DNA from: Chrysoporthe austroafricana
Lineage: Eukaryota; Ascomycota; Sordariomycetes; Diaporthales; Cryphonectriaceae
Reading direction: 5' to 3'
NCBI GenBank assembly: GCA_001051155.2
Contig: JYIP02000005.1
Location: 3,100,001 to 3,164,000 of the forward strand
DNA length: 64,000 nucleotides
The notes under the pieces are model-generated. The model ran no database searches. It was not told the DNA's origin and was given only the letters and a program-made list of their open reading frames with translations. Shown one piece after another: positions 59,939 to 64,000 of this stretch (the stretch's first letter is position 1; each line of letters begins with the position of its first letter). The position numbers and the translations under genes are program-made.

Positions 59939-61993
59939 CGTATCTGCTGGAGGAGAGCTTCACGAAGAAGCTCGAGAGGGCGGCCCCTGTGGCAAGTGCG
60001 CAGCCTCCAGGTGACAGGAGGAGGGCGGTAAGGGAAAAAAAATAATAGAAAATAAAACAATGGAAATAAGGAAGGAGGGACGGATGCGGTGTCGTCCCAG
60101 GAGTGAGGATGTACGGCTACCGGAAGCGGCTTGGAATGCCGAGATATGACGGGGCACGGCAGGTGGTCACTTGGTCTCAAGGGCCAGAAATTGAAGATCG
60201 AAAAGGAGATGCCCAAGAGGCTTGGAGGGACACGAGTTTGGATATATAAAGCTACGAGTAGGGACCATGGGTGTATTCTTTTCGGGGGGGGGGGAGGGAT
60301 CTCGGTGGAGCGCGGAGGGCCAAGGCGATGGTCCCGCTGTGGATGCGTGGGCGACTTATACAGGGGTAGCTGGCCATGAATCGGATGCAGGTCGTGGTGC
60401 CCCAGGCATGCGTGGAGTTTCTAGTCGAGAAATCCCCGGGTTGGTTCTCTCTGCGCTGGTAACGGCTGAGGTTAGCCTGGGGAGCCGCCTCGCTACATAG
60501 TACCTACCCGACCAGTACCGGACCGATCATGTTCCTAAGGGGGCTAAGGTTTTCGAGACAAAAGTAATCCTCTGGAGTCCAAAACGGCGCTGGGGGAGTT
60601 GAGTTGGCGGGCGGGCTAGCGGATCGATCTCCAGCGCCGGGTGTCGGTCGAGGATGCCCTACCTCTTCAGCCGGTGCCCAGGCCTTGCTGCAAATGCTTC
60701 GGTAGACGACGCCGGCTGTGGCTGGCCAGAGCGGAAAACTTTAACGCAAAAAGGCCATCCGGGGTAAGCAGCGGGTGGAAAATCCCACCCAGCCTCACGG
60801 AACCCTCCAGTCGCGCTGCCGGGCGCCCTTCTGCTATTGTTCTAGCGAGTATGCACAGCAGCCGGTACAGGAGAGGCGAAGGAGGGTACCGCGCTGCAGA
60901 GCCTGCCAATAGTGGTGGTGGGAGGCATCAAAAGTCCCCCACGCGTGTTGATCCCACGGAGTGAATTTGCTGAAGCCATAAGGTCATGGCGATCAGCCCT
61001 TCTCTGTCGCGTGCCAAAACTGCGCCCTACGCTAGCGAGCAAGAGATACATCCCCTGCTGCCAGGGGGCGTATTGTGGTACCCAGGCCACCATGTGGGCT
61101 GGCTATTCCAGATCCTGCACAACAGCATCTTCCGTAGCGGCCGGGGTTCCCTAAGCCCAGCTGCCCCGTAATGACTCCTGACAGCAGCAACGGTCCCCAA
61201 CGCCCATTGCGTACTCGGCGATCTAGACAGAAGCCCCTTGTGTGAAGCTGTTGACCAGCTGGTGGAGGAAATGATTGCAAATCCAGGTGTTGCTACGGTG
61301 CGGTGCGGTGCGGATGGACACAGAGGGCAGGGGTCGACCACCACCATCATGACGGCAGAATTGTGGGCGTGAATCGAGGCCCCTGTCGACCTTGAGGCGA
61401 GGCCGATCTCTGTTCATCATCGAGGCTGCCCAGGTACTCAGGCACTCAGGCACCCAGGCACTCCAGGCCGCACCAATGTGCTTGAAGCTGAAATATGCAT
61501 GAGGTCTGGTGGTGCAGAAGATATTTCCAGGGTGCGTGCCTGCGGCCTGGCAGGGAGGGCAGAGGACCTTCGATCCCCTGTGGCCTCCCTGTACCCCTCG
61601 CCTGGCGAAATGCGGCTCGGTACTTGGTGCCTGTTGCCTTGGAACCTACCTGCTGTAGTAAACTGACGACATCGCTCACGCCGACATAGTACCTCCGACA
61701 TCGCTTCTCAAGCAGCCCTCCCGAGCATCTCATCTCTGCATTGCAGCCCAAAATCTCCCTCAGGGAGGAGTCCCCACGCTGACAACCTCGGTGAGACGGA
61801 TGCGATTCTCAAAAGACAAGGACAAAAAAAAAAAAAAAAAAGGGTCCACGCACCGACGGCCCCCGCGCCGCGAGTGTCCCGCCCGGCGCGTGGGGCGGCC
61901 CCCTCTTCCACTGGGGGGTGGGGGCCCGGGGGCGGCGCGGGGTGGGGCGGTGGACACTTTTTTTTTTTTTTTTTTTTTGTCTTTGTCTTTTGN

Positions 61994-62031
<38 letters not shown>

Positions 62032-63775
62032 TACACAGACCATACTCGCGCTCGGCTCCAGGTTCCAGCGCCGTGCATGGCAGGGGTCCACTCCCAATAC
62101 TGTGGGGACGGAAAATGTCAGACTGGGGACAGGGCTGAGTCCAGGAATACATTAGCAAATTGTTTGTCCTTTGTGTTAGCAAGACCGCATTCACCTCAGC
62201 TAGACCGCGGCGATCTCCTGTTCGTATCTCTCGACATACGATCCGAGCATTATCTTCAGGGACAAATGTAATTCTGCACGGTCAGACACTTTCCCCTGCT
62301 CCTAGAACGTCCGAAGCCCGGTCTGCTGCGCCTGGCATGCACGGCCTGGCATACGTCTGGTCCGGTCTGGGCTTGACTCCAGGCCGGTGAGAGTCTAGCC
62401 GGGGACTGAACTATACGTAGTACCATAGTAAATTTCACAACGTCGGCCAAGCGCCCTGGCCGCTAGGCCCAGGACAGTTCAGGGTGTCAGCCGGATTCAA
62501 TTGGCTCGATGGGAACAGAACACCCAGCAAGACTATAACTGGTAGTACCGGCCGGGGGATCGCCACTTGCGTCTGCGCGGCGGGACCAGGCACTGCGCAT
62601 CGACTTCACGGCCAGCTGTTTGGCCGATACCGAAAGCAGACGAAAATGGGAATTTGTCAATATAACTCCCCTTGCACACCCGTGGTGGGCTGTCATGGTT
62701 CCCCGTCTTCTCGAAACAGGCTGCCGGCCTAAAATCCTAGGCGGGTCTCCGCCAAGAGATAAGGCATCCCGTATGGGTCCAATGAGCTCGCATGAGATTT
62801 CTGAATGGATTCTGTCAAGCCTTCAGGGGTCTTTCACGTGATACTCGACGTCACCTCACTCTTGCAGTCGCTGCTGCTGTGCTGGAGAGACTGGGGATCT
62901 GAGACTGAGGATCTGAGACTGGAGTGCTGTAGTGATCACCTACAGAAGACGTCCTAGCTATGGACCATAAGCGATAAATTGTCCCATACTATCGGCTATA
63001 AGGCTTTCTTTCTGCCGGACGCTAGAGTCGGAAGGCTCGTCCTTGGACGTCTTCCAGCTTGGAACATGGCCTACCTAGGTAGCCATTCAGGCCACCGCAA
63101 AACTTGGTGAATCTGCAGACTCTTGTCCCGGGACCGTCGCCTTCTCGATTACGTTAGGTCTTGATGGCCGCTCAAGAGCAGAGTGCATATGCTGTCATCA
63201 TCGAAGTACGGTACCGGCGCGGGCGGGAGTGGGCTGTCTCGTTGCTGTTTTCATGCCGCTGTGTCTCGGAATACAACCATGGGTGCGCCCACCAGCACTA
63301 TACCATCAGATGACCGCATACGTGTTTCCCCCTTGGCGCATCTGAACTTGAGAGTCACTTATCTGTATACTAGAACTCAATGCTCTCTTGAGCAGAACGA
63401 AACACTCCTGCCTTCTGCACGGTCTTGCTGCAGGTGATGATTGCACACTGAACTTTATAAATCTTAATGTGCTCATTGGAGCAGAGATCCAACCTGTACC
63501 TGCATTGATGTTCGATGGGACCCTAAAAATGTTGCAGATGAGCAACCAAAGGTCTCACCTGGCTTCGTAAGCAAAATCATCTCTGAGACGCCCGGGGTGT
63601 TTCTATCATGATCTGGTCCGTGCGCGCACGGCTACAGCTCTGATACACGATGCGGCAGCTCCAATCGCGGTGAGCCCTTGCGGATGAGAGACTAGGCGTG
63701 TGCCACCGAGACTGAGTCTTCTCTTCAGCTCCTCAACGATCGAGTCACTCACTCATCGTTCACTTTTCCTCCAAG
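59939..63775. other. Divergent intergenic 3.8 kb
   Basis: Between the ammonium transporter and the right-edge gene. Contains a G-run (about 60283-60293), the foldback/N scar (61810-62029) and no supported gene. Confidence 0.5.
61810..62029. repeat. Imperfect inverted repeat ending at N, with poly-A: probable assembly scar
   Basis: The left arm (61810-61855) and right arm (61948-61992) are near-perfect reverse complements: AAAAGACAAGGAC plus an A-run and GGGTCCAC, against GTGGACAC plus a T-run and GTCTTTGTCTTTT. The loop is about 92 nt of extremely GC-rich sequence. A single N (61993) directly follows the right arm, then T and 35 A residues (61995-62029). Confidence 0.8.
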
Positions 63776-64000
63776 ATGGTGCCTCCCCCGTTGAAGCTGA
63801 CGCCAAAAGAGGCACGAGGCTACCACCTCGTGCAGGGCGACGATAGGGAAGATAACTCGGACTCCCCATCGACACCGGTCCAGCAGGAGCCCTACCGCCG
63901 GCCCCGGGCCTTCCACAACGTCAATCTCAAGTCGATACTCATCGCGCTCATCTCCGGCCTCCTCATCCTCGTGGCCATCAACCTCATCTTCGCCCCCAGC
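63776..64000 (+). CDS. N-terminus of a type II membrane protein, cut by window edge
   Basis: Open from ATG at 63776 to the window end (75 residues, no stop). A polar cytosolic-type N-terminus (MVPPPLKLTPKEARGYHLVQ) with acidic/Ser stretch GDDREDNSDS is followed by a basic patch (YRRPRAFHNVNLK). A strong hydrophobic anchor at about 53-72 (ILIALISGLLILVAINLIF) follows. The arrangement is that of a signal-anchor type II protein, such as a Golgi enzyme or a vacuolar dipeptidyl aminopeptidase-like protein, but the catalytic part is outside the window. Family not recognised. Confidence 0.65.
   Translation, partial: MVPPPLKLTPKEARGYHLVQGDDREDNSDSPSTPVQQEPYRRPRAFHNVNLKSILIALISGLLILVAINLIFAPS

Overview
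The window is nuclear DNA of a filamentous ascomycete, most likely a Sordariomycete. Genes are mono-cistronic and split by short introns (mostly 42-205 nt) with GT..AG ends and CTNAC-type branch sites. Intergenic DNA is long and GC-rich, and the gene set is typical: Zn2Cys6 factor, GH12 cellulase, sulfate permease, MEP ammonium permease, class C ABC transporter. I rebuilt the exon joins by eye from splice signals, reading phase and family alignment. In each complete model the joined length is a multiple of three.

Left part (1-14.1 kb), all minus strand: a truncated class C ABC transporter; an NADP-type SDR of the glucose/ribitol dehydrogenase family; a 1118-residue MBD4-type DNA glycosylase preceded by three copies of a Cys3His2-like module; cytochrome c1; an ARO3-like DAHP synthase whose first exon is only 6 nt; and a FAR-17a/AIG1-like membrane hydrolase.

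Middle (15.1-27 kb): a plus-strand WD40-cyclophilin (PPWD1 type) and an ACR-2-like Zn2Cys6 regulator, then minus-strand genes for a DJ-1/PfpI protein and a membrane GT2-like glycosyltransferase.

26.8-36.4 kb holds no gene I can support. It is GC-rich at first, has a poly-T/N assembly scar, and ends in an AT-rich island (about 34.2-36.25 kb) that looks like a mutated mobile-element relic.

Right part (36.4-64 kb): secreted GH12 endoglucanase (-), SulP sulfate permease (-), BUB2 spindle-checkpoint GAP (+), a small unknown two-TM protein (+), an IZH3-like PAQR receptor (-), THOC5 (+), a Mep1/Mep3-type ammonium transporter (-), and at the right edge the start of a type II membrane protein (+). 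A foldback followed by an N at 61.8-62.0 kb is probably an assembly scar.

The genes do not form a metabolic cluster or operon. Most are housekeeping genes (respiration, aromatic amino acids, splicing cyclophilin, mRNA export, mitotic exit) mixed with nutrient-uptake genes. The most unusual object is the MBD4-type glycosylase with its three-fold zinc-binding-like repeat.
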